The position numbers were made by a program, and so were the translations under genes. The notes under the pieces are model-generated. The model worked only from the letters and a program-made list of their open reading frames with translations. It made no database searches and was not told the origin of the DNA. This document shows positions 1-5,586 of a DNA stretch of 10,011 nucleotides, one piece after another; positions within the stretch are counted from its first letter, which is position 1; the number at the start of each line of letters is the position of its first letter. This stretch comes from Thermoplasmata archaeon (lineage in GTDB: Archaea; Thermoplasmatota; Thermoplasmata; Thermoplasmatales; Thermoplasmataceae). The stretch is taken from assembly GCA_021835265.1 (NCBI GenBank), contig JAKBQK010000196.1, positions 1 to 10,011 on the forward strand, written 5' to 3'.

Positions 1-257
1 ATTCACATACGATACAAGTAAAGACGCTTTCGAAGAGAAATCCAGCTCGTTTTGGTAGTAGCCTTGACAGCTTTATAGCTGAATATGTTTTCATAGTCAA
101 CAACGTTTTCAGCGAGCCGAACCTGTATATTGTGGATACGCCAACAGCAAAATCCCTAATTCATGAAGGCATAAAGGATGGCAAGAAGAGCTATTGGTTT
201 CAGCCCAACGATTATGAGCAGTTCAAAGACAACTGGAGTATTATAGGAAATCCATAA
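1..257 (+). CDS. 3' end of an unidentified gene (partial)
   Basis: An open frame enters from the left edge (first full codon at base 3) and runs 84 codons to a TAA at 255-257. No start codon is needed because the gene begins outside the window. The visible C-terminus is soluble in character, with no membrane segment. It includes the stretches FIAEYVFIVNNVF, NLYIVDTPTAK and KKSYWFQPNDYEQF, and ends WSIIGNP. I do not recognise a family. Its base composition is visibly less AT-rich than the accessory genes to its right, so it may be a host or older element gene lying just outside the variable zone. The sequence after the stop changes at once to repeat-rich non-coding DNA. That it is coding is supported by the long open frame and balanced amino-acid composition; the function is unknown. 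Confidence 0.55.
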   Translation, partial: SHTIQVKTLSKRNPARFGSSLDSFIAEYVFIVNNVFSEPNLYIVDTPTAKSLIHEGIKDGKKSYWFQPNDYEQFKDNWSIIGNP

Positions 258-330
258 TATAGTAAATTTCGCAAAAGAATTGATAGGCAAGTTAGTATTC
301 ACTTAAAACATTAATCAAATCCCATCCATT

Positions 331-457
331 CCATCAGGCCATTCCGTAGCTTAATCCATCAAATTCTATCACCATCAGGTATCCATCAGCTATGGAAAAT
401 ATTCAGAGAGTAAGAGATAGATAGGTTTATTGTATTCCATCAAAGATTTACCATCAG
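331..457 (+). repeat. CCATCAG repeat cluster A
   Basis: CCATCAG occurs at 331-337, 372-378, 383-389 and 451-457, and CCATCAA at 356-362 and 437-443, all on the plus strand. Many copies are preceded by AT or ATT (ATCCATCAG, ATTCCATCA). Spacings of 11 and 14 bp occur between neighbours. The same word recurs in the gaps at 1704-1779, 2996-3002 and 5097-5218. The clusters lie between cargo genes. Possible roles are protein-binding iterons, a partition site, or recombination boundaries; the sequence alone does not decide. Confidence 0.75.
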
Positions 458-458
458 T
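423..458 (+). repeat. 36-bp direct repeat, copy 1
   Basis: This stretch matches 1745-1780 at 34 of 36 positions in the same orientation. It contains two of the CCATCA units, 14 bp apart. Similarity continues weakly on both sides: a GATAGATAGG-like lead-in, and TTTCC a few bases downstream. The two copies bracket the membrane-protein gene at 706-1578, so the gene looks like a unit inserted or exchanged between two copies of one sequence. Confidence 0.75.
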
Positions 459-664
459 TGGACCTTTCCTTTTTTTTGGTCTATGCTTCAGAGTGTTTTC
501 GATAGATCGGATAGGCTATATGGTCAACATGGGAGGGTTGGGGTTCTGACAATCCAAAAGAGAAACGGAGCCATTATCGGATCGTCGTGAAATCTTAAAG
601 TTTCAAATAGAAATAATACGGGCTTTTTTTGCAATAACCTTTCCAGAAGGAAGGTTTGAGCAAG

Positions 665-673
665 AAATATAAG
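665..673 (+). promoter_or_regulatory. Probable TATA element for the membrane-protein gene
   Basis: AAATATAAG resembles an archaeal TATA box. Transcription would start about 25 bp downstream, near 695, giving a leader of roughly ten bases before the ATG at 706. A GGAAA just ahead of the ATG is a weak ribosome-binding candidate. This is inferred from position and base composition only. Confidence 0.4.
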
Positions 674-705
674 AGCTAATAGAGCATGTAATTAGCAGAT
701 GGAAA

Positions 706-1578
706 ATGACTAAATATGAGGGCTTATCTGTAATACTTGCTTGCATTTTAGCTGGTGGTACTATTGTTACGTTGATAATGTCTTTTGTACCATTCCCTTG
801 GAAATATCCGCTATTATTTGTATCTATTGTAATCTTTTTAATTTTTATTTTGTGGTATTTCTATTATTATTTGAGAAGACATGGGGAGCAAACTGGGGCT
901 AGATTGGAAACTAGTATATTACCATTTTACAGAGGTTCTTTTACGCCCCCATCTTCAGGAGTAAAAACGGTAAATCCTGATGGGTCGATAACTTATAGCG
1001 CCAAGAACGATATTCAAGCAACAGGAGATCAGGTACATAACCTCGCTTCTTCGCAGATTTTTGCGATGTGGCAAGGTAAACCCGGAGAGAATATGAATGA
1101 ATTTATTGCGAAATTTGGAGTTATTAGATTTAAAGCGATCAAAGGATATGTGAAAGGATGTCGTGTTGGGGCTAAATACCGAGTAATAGAGGAAATGAAT
1201 GTCTCCCGCGTATCCAAATGGTATGACGGAGGATATTTAAATTGGTTCTCTCCTAAAATTAAGCAAGATTTACGTAAATGCAACTTATTTGAAAGGATAT
1301 ACAATGGAATAAATGAATGCTTAAGAAATGAAACAACGGATATTTTTCAAGATGAAGAAAAAGATTTGCTTTTGTTCTATATCATAAAAGGTTCTCCGAA
1401 GGTTCATCTTTGTTCTACTCTAGATTATTGTGAAATTGGTATTGCTACAGCTGAAAATATGCCATTGAAGTTTGAACTAAAGTTAACAATAGTAGGGGAA
1501 AATCTTCTCACCATGGTAAAGACGTTAAAGATCAGTGCTGTTTGGGATGATTTTAAAATAGAAGAAATGGATCAATAG
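706..1578 (+). CDS. Two-TM membrane protein with cytosolic C-terminal domain, unknown function
   Basis: A 290-aa protein starting at ATG 706, with a plausible TATA element upstream. Residues ~7-29 and ~34-56 form two hydrophobic membrane segments separated by a very short PFPWK turn. They are followed by a positive RRHGEQ stretch, so both termini probably face the cytoplasm. Residues ~60-290 are a mixed alpha/beta soluble domain without a motif I can name; I see no Walker, HEPN, nuclease or NTPase signature. I do not recognise the family. The gene stands alone between two copies of a 36-bp repeat, next to a toxin-antitoxin module and putative nuclease and HEPN genes. A membrane-anchored sensor or effector of a defence-type cargo module is a reasonable guess, but it rests on context only. 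It ends in TAG, which shows that TAG is used as a normal stop here. Confidence 0.75.
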   Translation: MTKYEGLSVILACILAGGTIVTLIMSFVPFPWKYPLLFVSIVIFLIFILWYFYYYLRRHGEQTGARLETSILPFYRGSFTPPSSGVKTVNPDGSITYSAKNDIQATGDQVHNLASSQIFAMWQGKPGENMNEFIAKFGVIRFKAIKGYVKGCRVGAKYRVIEEMNVSRVSKWYDGGYLNWFSPKIKQDLRKCNLFERIYNGINECLRNETTDIFQDEEKDLLLFYIIKGSPKVHLCSTLDYCEIGIATAENMPLKFELKLTIVGENLLTMVKTLKISAVWDDFKIEEMDQ

Positions 1579-1703
1579 TTTGTTTAGTTTATAAGGACTC
1601 TATAATTTTAAATTCAGAAAATAGTGAGGAATTTCTGGAACAGCTTCGCGTTATAGTTATGCCATACATTTATTTTGTTATTCGCTTTTCTCATTTGATT
1701 AAT

Positions 1704-1779
1704 CCATCAGATATAGTAGATATTCCAGATATTAGGCATAGGACAGGTTTATTATATTCCATCAGAGATTTACCATCAG
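1704..1779 (+). repeat. CCATCAG repeat cluster B
   Basis: Three exact CCATCAG copies lie at 1704-1710, 1759-1765 and 1773-1779 on the plus strand, in the same orientation as every other cluster. The last two are 14 bp apart, as in cluster A (437 and 451), because they belong to the duplicated 36-bp segment. Confidence 0.75.
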
Positions 1780-1780
1780 T
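1745..1780 (+). repeat. 36-bp direct repeat, copy 2
   Basis: The partner of 423-458 (34/36 identical, direct orientation, 1322 bp apart). The two differences are transitions (G/A and A/G), which suggests that the copies descend from one sequence and have drifted little. Confidence 0.75.
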
Positions 1781-1947
1781 GGATCGTTTCCGATCTTATG
1801 GTATATTTTAGACTAGGCCCGATCAATCAGATATTACATGATCGAAAATAGATATGGAATCGCTATCAGATCATCAGGAAAGGCGTAACTTTTTTATACC
1901 AGCACGAACAACCTTTATTTCTCTATTTGGGGTAATCTATGTCCGCT

Positions 1948-2227
1948 TTAAAAAGTTCGCTTATATGCATGATCATGTCTATCGAATAGGTCAAAAAATA
2001 ACTATACATTGTTCTTCGTCTACATGATAGAACATTACATATCTTTGATGATTAACTTTTACGGCTCGTTCTCCAGATAATTTGTATTTTTTATACTCTC
2101 CAATTTCGGGATTCGATTTCACTTTCTCTAGCTTCTTTTTTATTTCTTCTTTGATACTTTTATCTTTGATTTTATTAATTTCTGATTCTATCGCACTTAG
2201 ATCAAGCGTGTAGTTTTCACAAGACAT
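1948..2227 (-). pseudogene. RelE/ParE-fold toxin, frameshifted near its C-terminus
   Basis: The partner toxin of the upstream antitoxin. RelE/ParE-fold toxins are usually mRNA interferases or gyrase poisons. The readable frame gives NPEIGEYKKYKLSGERAVKV followed by RYVMFYHVDEEQCIVIF, the usual central and late strands of this fold, then stops at TGA (1991-1993). Skipping one T of the six-T run on the coding strand (A-run 1993-1998 on the plus strand) continues as DLFDRHDHAYKRTF and ends at TAA (1948-1950). This is the expected RelE tail with its Arg...Tyr residues and gives a normal length of 92 aa. The uninterrupted product (78 aa) lacks that tail and is probably inactive. I chose ATG 2227, 5 bases past the antitoxin TGA; an in-frame TTG at 2236 would overlap it by 4 bp. 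Causes could be real decay, a homopolymer sequencing error, or +1 recoding at UUU-UGA-C. Confidence 0.75.
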
Positions 2228-2232
2228 TAAAA

Positions 2233-2820
2233 TCAAGAAAAGAAGGATTCCAGATCTGAGTCATTTTTTATAATCCGTCTTCCGTATACTCCTTTCTTCT
2301 CGTTTTCTTCTCGTGCTTTAAAGGCTTTTTCCCAAAATTTATCTGATAGAAGCGACTTATAATACTTCGCATAGCCATTAAGATCTATTGCTTCACCCAT
2401 AACCTCCACATCCAGAAATGGTTCAGTATTATCTGCAATTTCTTCCAATTCCTTTCCAGTTTTTCCTTTATATTTCTTAAGGATAGTGTCGATTTCGCTC
2501 TTTAATTCTGGACTTAAATTTATATTGTTAACCTTGAGCTTTGACCTTTTGTATGTATACAGAGGCACTTTCTTGTCTTTCAAGATAATATAATCATGGT
2601 CTTTGGTATTTATTATATTGTCATCTTCTGCTTTGATTTCTTCGATTCCATCCGAATATGGGCCATAGTAAAATTTTTTGAACTATAGATCGGTCAGTCT
2701 TTCACCATGCGCTTTCATGTATTCAAGTTCCGTCAGGTAAGCTAATTTCTGAAGTTGTTTAGCGTTCACCTCGCCAAAATAATTTATAATGTATTCGACG
2801 AGATCCTTACCGCTTATCAT
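2233..2820 (-). pseudogene. SocA/Panacea-domain (DUF4065-like) antitoxin with in-frame TAG
   Basis: Reading from ATG 2820, 45 codons (MISGKDLVEYIINYF..., with AKQLQKLAYLTELEYMKAHG) run into a TAG at 2683-2685. The same frame then continues without another stop as FKKFYYGPYSDGIEEI..., through NLSPELKSEIDTILKKYKGK, to the TGA at 2233-2235. Together this is a complete Panacea/SocA-type domain: the LQKLAYL helix, the YGPYS motif and the late helix ending in ADNTEPF, followed by a ~60-aa C-terminal part that would hold the toxin. A TTG at 2583 could start a 116-aa piece, but that would lack the domain core. Panacea antitoxins neutralise diverse toxins, including RelE-like ones, which fits the adjacent gene. 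The TAG could be one substitution from a GAG or AAG codon. Since TAG ends another gene here, readthrough by pyrrolysine is unlikely. Confidence 0.75.
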
Positions 2821-2850
2821 ATATCTCATCCAGACACATATCACATTTGC

Positions 2851-2860
2851 TATATATATT
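2851..2860 (-). promoter_or_regulatory. Probable TATA element of the toxin-antitoxin operon
   Basis: On the minus strand this reads AATATATATA. It lies about 30-40 bp ahead of the antitoxin ATG at 2820, which would leave a leader of only ~8 bases containing GGATGA as a weak ribosome-binding site. It supports 2820 as the original antitoxin start. Confidence 0.45.
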
Positions 2861-3045
2861 CTATGTATTAGTGAATTATCGACTAAACTATTGATGACAG
2901 GTTAAAAGGATTGACGAAAATGGACAAATGAAAAAAGTCGATAAAAATCATCATCATTGCAGATCACACTTATCCAGAATAGCCTTACTTTAATTCCATC
3001 AGACTCTTATGGCCAATTTATCCACTATGAACTCAAGCATTGCAG

Positions 3046-3075
3046 CCTGAAGCGATTTGGAGGCATTGCTTCAGG
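3046..3075. repeat. Perfect 8-bp inverted repeat (hairpin)
   Basis: CCTGAAGC and GCTTCAGG are separated by 14 bases. The hairpin sits in a GC-richer patch of an otherwise AT-rich gap, upstream of the nuclease-like gene. It is not followed by a T-run, so it is not an obvious terminator. An operator or a mobile-element remnant are both possible. Confidence 0.4.
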
Positions 3076-3160
3076 AAGCACGGGGATGTACTATTCTTTT
3101 CGATTATTCCAAAGTAATAATCCGATAATATTTGTATCATAACTAATTGACATGTAGGTT

Positions 3161-3952
3161 ATGGACAAGACTCTTAAACAAAAATTCAGACAGCCTTTTG
3201 GCTTTTACATGGAAAATCTAATTGGAAAACAGTTGCTATCAAAGGGAATTTTTACCATGTATAATGCACATCACTATGCCTTTGAATGGGGTCTTGATTT
3301 GGACGATGATGCAATTAGCCAATTAAAGTCACTATTGATTGCTAGAGATGTAAATATTGAAAGATTGAGCGAGGAGGTAAAGGAAATTCTCAAGGGAAAG
3401 AATGGACTTTATAGTGAAACTGATTTAGAATTAGTTAGAGGGGCGTTTTCCAAAAAAGAAAATAATAATCTGTTTAATAAAAAAATTATCCTTCTAGGAG
3501 TATCTAATATGATATCCAGAAATAAACTTGAAATTTTAAGATTTCAAAATCAAAAACTCATAGTCAGTGAAGTGAAAAGTCAGTATGGCCCAAAAGTTGA
3601 TTATAGAATAGAATTTGAGAAAGGTCAGCTTTTTAGATTGTTGCGATTAACAAATTTAGGTATGAATACTTCTTTAATTTACTGTATTGCCTTACCATAT
3701 CCGAGATATGTGGAAATCCCATTTATCAAATTGTATGATAAATTTAAGGATTATTCTGATTTTAACGGTAAAGAATTTACAACAGATGACTGGGCGAATC
3801 TTAGAATAAGAATTCCATTAGAATATAGAAAAGAGGAAAAATTTGAGGGAATAGACAAATCTCTTTATTGTTTTAGTGATGAACAGTCTCTATACAAATC
3901 TATATTAGAGGAGTTTCCAGGAAAATTTCCACGATTGGAAGGGAATATCTAA
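3161..3952 (+). CDS. Putative PD-(D/E)xK-type nuclease
   Basis: A 263-aa soluble protein. Its N-terminus (GFYMENLIGKQLLSKGI, residues ~14-30) looks like the first helix of PD-(D/E)xK nucleases, with a conserved-position Glu18. Residues ~31-115 form an insertion rich in charged helix. Then come KLEILRF (Glu124 at the usual acidic position) and KLIVSEVKSQYG, with the E137-V-K139 core motif. Next is EFEKGQLFRLLRL, whose Gln156 matches the following helix in Holliday-junction-resolvase-like and restriction-type members. This pattern suggests metal-dependent DNA cleavage, but I infer it from motif spacing; Glu replaces the more usual Asp at the first site. ATG 3161 is chosen because a GTAGG precedes it closely and nothing better lies upstream. 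The gene is convergent with the HEPN gene, 207 bp away. It could be a solo defence nuclease or part of a two-gene system with that neighbour. Confidence 0.7.
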   Translation: MDKTLKQKFRQPFGFYMENLIGKQLLSKGIFTMYNAHHYAFEWGLDLDDDAISQLKSLLIARDVNIERLSEEVKEILKGKNGLYSETDLELVRGAFSKKENNNLFNKKIILLGVSNMISRNKLEILRFQNQKLIVSEVKSQYGPKVDYRIEFEKGQLFRLLRLTNLGMNTSLIYCIALPYPRYVEIPFIKLYDKFKDYSDFNGKEFTTDDWANLRIRIPLEYRKEEKFEGIDKSLYCFSDEQSLYKSILEEFPGKFPRLEGNI

Positions 3953-4159
3953 AACCAGTCAGGAAAAGATTTTTGATTGCTTCCTATCTATTTATCCTGC
4001 CTTTATGTGTTTATAACAAAACATATTTCCAACAACTCAATCCTTTATTCCATAAGAAGAATTCTATTAATGATTCAGTTTATGGTTTTTAGCTATCAGA
4101 GGTTTTACTTAAGGAAATCTCATTTAATCCAGAATACCTGGATCTTGGAATCTAAATGT

Positions 4160-4852
4160 TTAAGCAGGATATTTTTCAATAAATAGCTTAATCCCATCAA
4201 TCATGAGTTTAATCATTCCTTCATCGCCTTGCTTTGCGTCAGGATGGGCTGCATCATTACGAAGCCCTAACCAACCAGTTATGGATTTATTCATAGTTTT
4301 ATCAATAATCTGACTCTTAAGTAAGTTACCATTGAGGGAATCTGCCTTCACATATTTCCCATCATCACTCGTAATTGGGATTTGATTCTTTTCTGCTAAC
4401 TTTCTAAGGTGACTTTCTAAAGCAACACCAGCAACAACTGCGGATGCTCTAAAATAAGATTGCGATAGTAAATATTCTGCTTGTTCAAGAATATCTGTAA
4501 AAATATCGGCATCAATCATCTCGTTAAAACTATTTAGAAAGTTATTAGAATAATCATGTTTTAAGCTTTTTAGAACCTCACTTAATTGGTCAATCATATT
4601 ACGTGAATAAATTATTTTTATAGACTTAGCATATAACCAGTATTCACTTTTTCTGGGAGCAATATCTTCTATGGTTTGCTTCATCTTAAGTACCAATGAA
4701 ACACCTATTTTAGATATTAGATTATTTTTCAAAGTTGTATTATACGGATGGCGTTCAATTTCTTGATCCATGTTTTTTATACTTTCGTTAACGTAGTCTA
4801 AAACTCCATCAATTCTCTTTAATACCTCATTTTTGTCAATAGATTGCGGCAA
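4160..4852 (-). CDS. HEPN-domain protein (Rx4H motif), probable RNase or abortive-infection-type effector
   Basis: A 230-aa, almost entirely helical protein. Residues ~1-110 are charged helices of unknown role. Residues ~112-230 look like a HEPN/DUF4145-like bundle: EQAEYLLSQSYFRASAVVAG then VALESHLRKLAE, then GWLGLRNDAAHP with R198 and H203 forming the Rx4H signature that catalyses RNA cleavage in active HEPN proteins, and a final helix MIKLMIDGIKLFIEKYP. The start is TTG at 4852: an in-frame TAA directly precedes it and the next Met is residue 28. A TTTATG about 28 bp upstream suits a leaderless transcript. No antitoxin-like MNT nucleotidyltransferase is adjacent, although HEPN toxins often have one. 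The gene lies between the nuclease-like gene and the CCATCAG cluster at 5097-5218. RNA cleavage in defence or as a toxin is inferred from family and motif. Confidence 0.8.
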   Translation of the reverse strand: MPQSIDKNEVLKRIDGVLDYVNESIKNMDQEIERHPYNTTLKNNLISKIGVSLVLKMKQTIEDIAPRKSEYWLYAKSIKIIYSRNMIDQLSEVLKSLKHDYSNNFLNSFNEMIDADIFTDILEQAEYLLSQSYFRASAVVAGVALESHLRKLAEKNQIPITSDDGKYVKADSLNGNLLKSQIIDKTMNKSITGWLGLRNDAAHPDAKQGDEGMIKLMIDGIKLFIEKYPA

Positions 4853-5011
4853 TTAATTGAAACAATGCATCTTAGAGCATAAACTTTCTTATTGTATCAT
4901 ACACAATGTAGTTACGAAAGTCTTCTAGAGTAGATTAGGTAAATCTCTGGCAACAGTAAGGAAGCTGTTGAGGTTCAGTTAACATCTTATATTTCATTCA
5001 AATAAATCACA

Positions 5012-5080
5012 ATGAGACCATCATGCCTGAAGTGTGGAAGGAAATCTCCAACACATTATATCAGAAATAATAAGCAATAG
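5012..5080 (+). pseudogene. Possible relic of a zinc-ribbon transposase N-terminus
   Basis: Twenty-two codons from ATG 5012 to TAG 5080 read MRPSCLKCGRKSPTHYIRNN followed by KQ. The CxxCG followed by a HYIRN-type strand is typical of the N-terminal zinc ribbon of several transposases, where CxxC is normally followed by a second CxxC about 20 residues later. That second half is missing, so if the reading is right this is a leftover. The match is short and could be chance. Confidence 0.25.
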
Positions 5081-5096
5081 ATTGACTCACTGTATT

Positions 5097-5218
5097 CCAT
5101 CACCATCTCCATCTACTGATCCATCCACTGGATAAAACAGAAATCCATCAGATCATTTCCATCATCTGTAAATCCATCAGATGGAATAGTAATCCATCAG
5201 TTGTAAGTTTTCCATCAG
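5097..5218 (+). repeat. CCATCAG repeat cluster C
   Basis: CCATCAG lies at 5145-5151, 5174-5180, 5194-5200 and 5212-5218, with CCATCAC at 5097-5103 and CCATCAT at 5159-5165, all on the plus strand. Neighbour spacings are 14, 15, 20 and 18 bp. The left edge TGTATTCCATCA (5091-5102) is identical to 431-442 in cluster A, which links the clusters at both ends of the accessory zone. Regular spacing of short same-strand words is typical of iterons or centromere-like sites. Confidence 0.75.
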
Positions 5219-5352
5219 AACTATGTTTCTGATTATCCCATTGGTAAAATCCTTTAATTTGCATAACTGTTTCGATGTCATCGGTTTACCTTACTTACTT
5301 ATCATGGCAACTCATTCTTCTGGTTTGGATCTAAAGCATCTCCTTTAGGCTC

Positions 5353-5388
5353 TCAATTAGTAAATTGATAAACTAATTTACTAATTGA
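5353..5388. repeat. 14-bp perfect inverted repeat (AT-rich)
   Basis: Arms TCAATTAGTAAATT (5353-5366) and AATTTACTAATTGA (5375-5388) are exact reverse complements around an 8-base loop. The arms contain the TTAGTA word of the arrays at 5481-5503 and 5554-5584, so the same protein probably binds all three sites. Confidence 0.8.
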
Positions 5389-5480
5389 TACAGAACCTGT
5401 AGATTACTATCACTGCAAAAGACTTTTTTTCAAATGATTATTATCTTTCATTTATCACAGAAAACGGGTGTACATATTAA

Positions 5481-5503
5481 TTAGTATAATTAGTAAATTA
5501 GTA
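5481..5503 (+). repeat. TTAGTA direct-repeat array
   Basis: TTAGTA occurs three times in tandem, at 5481-5486, 5490-5495 and 5498-5503, with 9- and 8-bp periods. The first 15 bases (5481-5495) are the exact reverse complement of 5554-5568. Confidence 0.75.
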
Positions 5504-5544
5504 ATCAGCCAATATACGTAAAGAGTGTTTATCGATGTACAATT

Positions 5545-5553
5545 AAAAAAAAA
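5545..5553 (-). terminator. T9 terminator of the helicase operon
   Basis: Nine A on the plus strand give a T9 run in the minus-strand transcript, 34 bases past the helicase stop at 5587-5589. Oligo-T tracts are sufficient for termination in archaea. It sits inside the repeat region, at the edge of the TACTAA array. Confidence 0.55.
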
Positions 5554-5584
5554 TACTAATTATACTAAATAAACTAATTACTAA
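5554..5584 (-). repeat. TACTAA array, inverted partner of the TTAGTA array
   Basis: TACTAA is at 5554-5559, 5563-5568 and 5579-5584, with an imperfect AACTAA at 5572-5577, so the period is 9, 9 and 7 bp. Read on the minus strand this is the same TTAGTA word. The array ends three bases before the helicase stop codon. Its 15-bp match to 5481-5495 creates a large inverted repeat around a 58-bp spacer. Confidence 0.75.
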
Positions 5585-5586
5585 TT

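Larger units (their letters stand above)
258..705. other. Non-coding interval with CCATCAG repeats and T-tracts
   Basis: No convincing gene lies in these 448 bases. The left part carries the first CCATCAG cluster (331-457). A run of eight T (470-477) follows directly, and a run of seven T (624-630) comes after a short GC-richer stretch. Both T-runs are in the sense expected for archaeal plus-strand transcription termination, so a short non-coding transcript between them is possible, but I found no recognisable RNA fold. The right end contains the probable promoter of the membrane-protein gene. Confidence 0.6.
1579..1947. other. Non-coding interval with CCATCAG repeats
   Basis: These 369 bases separate the membrane-protein gene from the convergently oriented toxin-antitoxin genes. 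They hold cluster B of the CCATCAG family, the second 36-bp repeat copy, and looser relatives such as GATCAATCAG (1821-1830) and ATCATCAGG near 1870. I see no ORF with codon-like character, no tRNA-like fold and no clear terminator for either flanking gene. Confidence 0.55.
2821..3160. other. Divergent intergenic region with one CCATCAG and a hairpin
   Basis: This 340-base gap separates the leftward toxin-antitoxin genes from the rightward nuclease-like gene. It holds the antitoxin promoter at the left, one CCATCAG (2996-3002), and an 8-bp perfect inverted repeat (CCTGAAGC 3046-3053 / GCTTCAGG 3068-3075) in a locally GC-richer patch. A 61-codon plus-strand frame starting with TTG at 2957 crosses this patch but resembles no protein family I know. 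The patch may be a remnant of a mobile element. Confidence 0.45.
4853..5586. other. Large AT-rich non-coding region, candidate origin/control region
   Basis: These 734 bases lie between the accessory genes and the helicase operon. From left to right they hold the HEPN promoter area, a small inverted repeat (CAACAG 4951-4956 / CTGTTG 4965-4970), a short zinc-ribbon-like relic, CCATCAG cluster C, a 14-bp perfect inverted repeat, and two TTAGTA arrays in opposite orientation with a T-run terminator between them. No real gene fits. This is the most repeat-dense stretch of the window and adjoins the replication-type helicase gene, so it is the leading origin candidate. Confidence 0.6.

Noticed and set aside
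1029..1304. A minus-strand frame inside the membrane-protein gene
   Set aside because: It is wholly inside a longer plus-strand gene that has membrane segments and its own promoter. No motif or start signal supports it.
2683..2685. TAG as a pyrrolysine codon in the antitoxin
   Set aside because: The membrane-protein gene ends in TAG as a normal stop. Nothing in the window indicates Pyl use, so a nonsense mutation is simpler.
3046..3075. Hairpin as a terminator
   Set aside because: No T-run follows on either strand, and no gene ends just upstream of it in the right direction.
2957..3142. A 61-codon plus-strand frame with TTG start
   Set aside because: It has no recognisable domain, ribosome-binding site or promoter. 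It crosses a CCATCAG copy and a hairpin, and its composition is not gene-like. It may be part of a mobile-element remnant.
3977..4186. A 69-codon plus-strand frame between the nuclease-like and HEPN genes
   Set aside because: It runs into the 3' end of the HEPN gene on the other strand and has low-complexity, Ile/Ser/Tyr-rich content with no motif. It is most likely chance reading of AT-rich DNA.
4945..4995. A tRNA-like stretch (stem CAACAG/CTGTTG followed by GGTTCAG)
   Set aside because: No acceptor stem, D-arm or complete T-loop can be folded around it.
331..5218. CCATCAG copies as a CRISPR array
   Set aside because: The repeated unit is only 7-10 bp, spacing is irregular (11-20 bp) and copies are dispersed over four sites. 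There are no uniform spacers and no cas genes.
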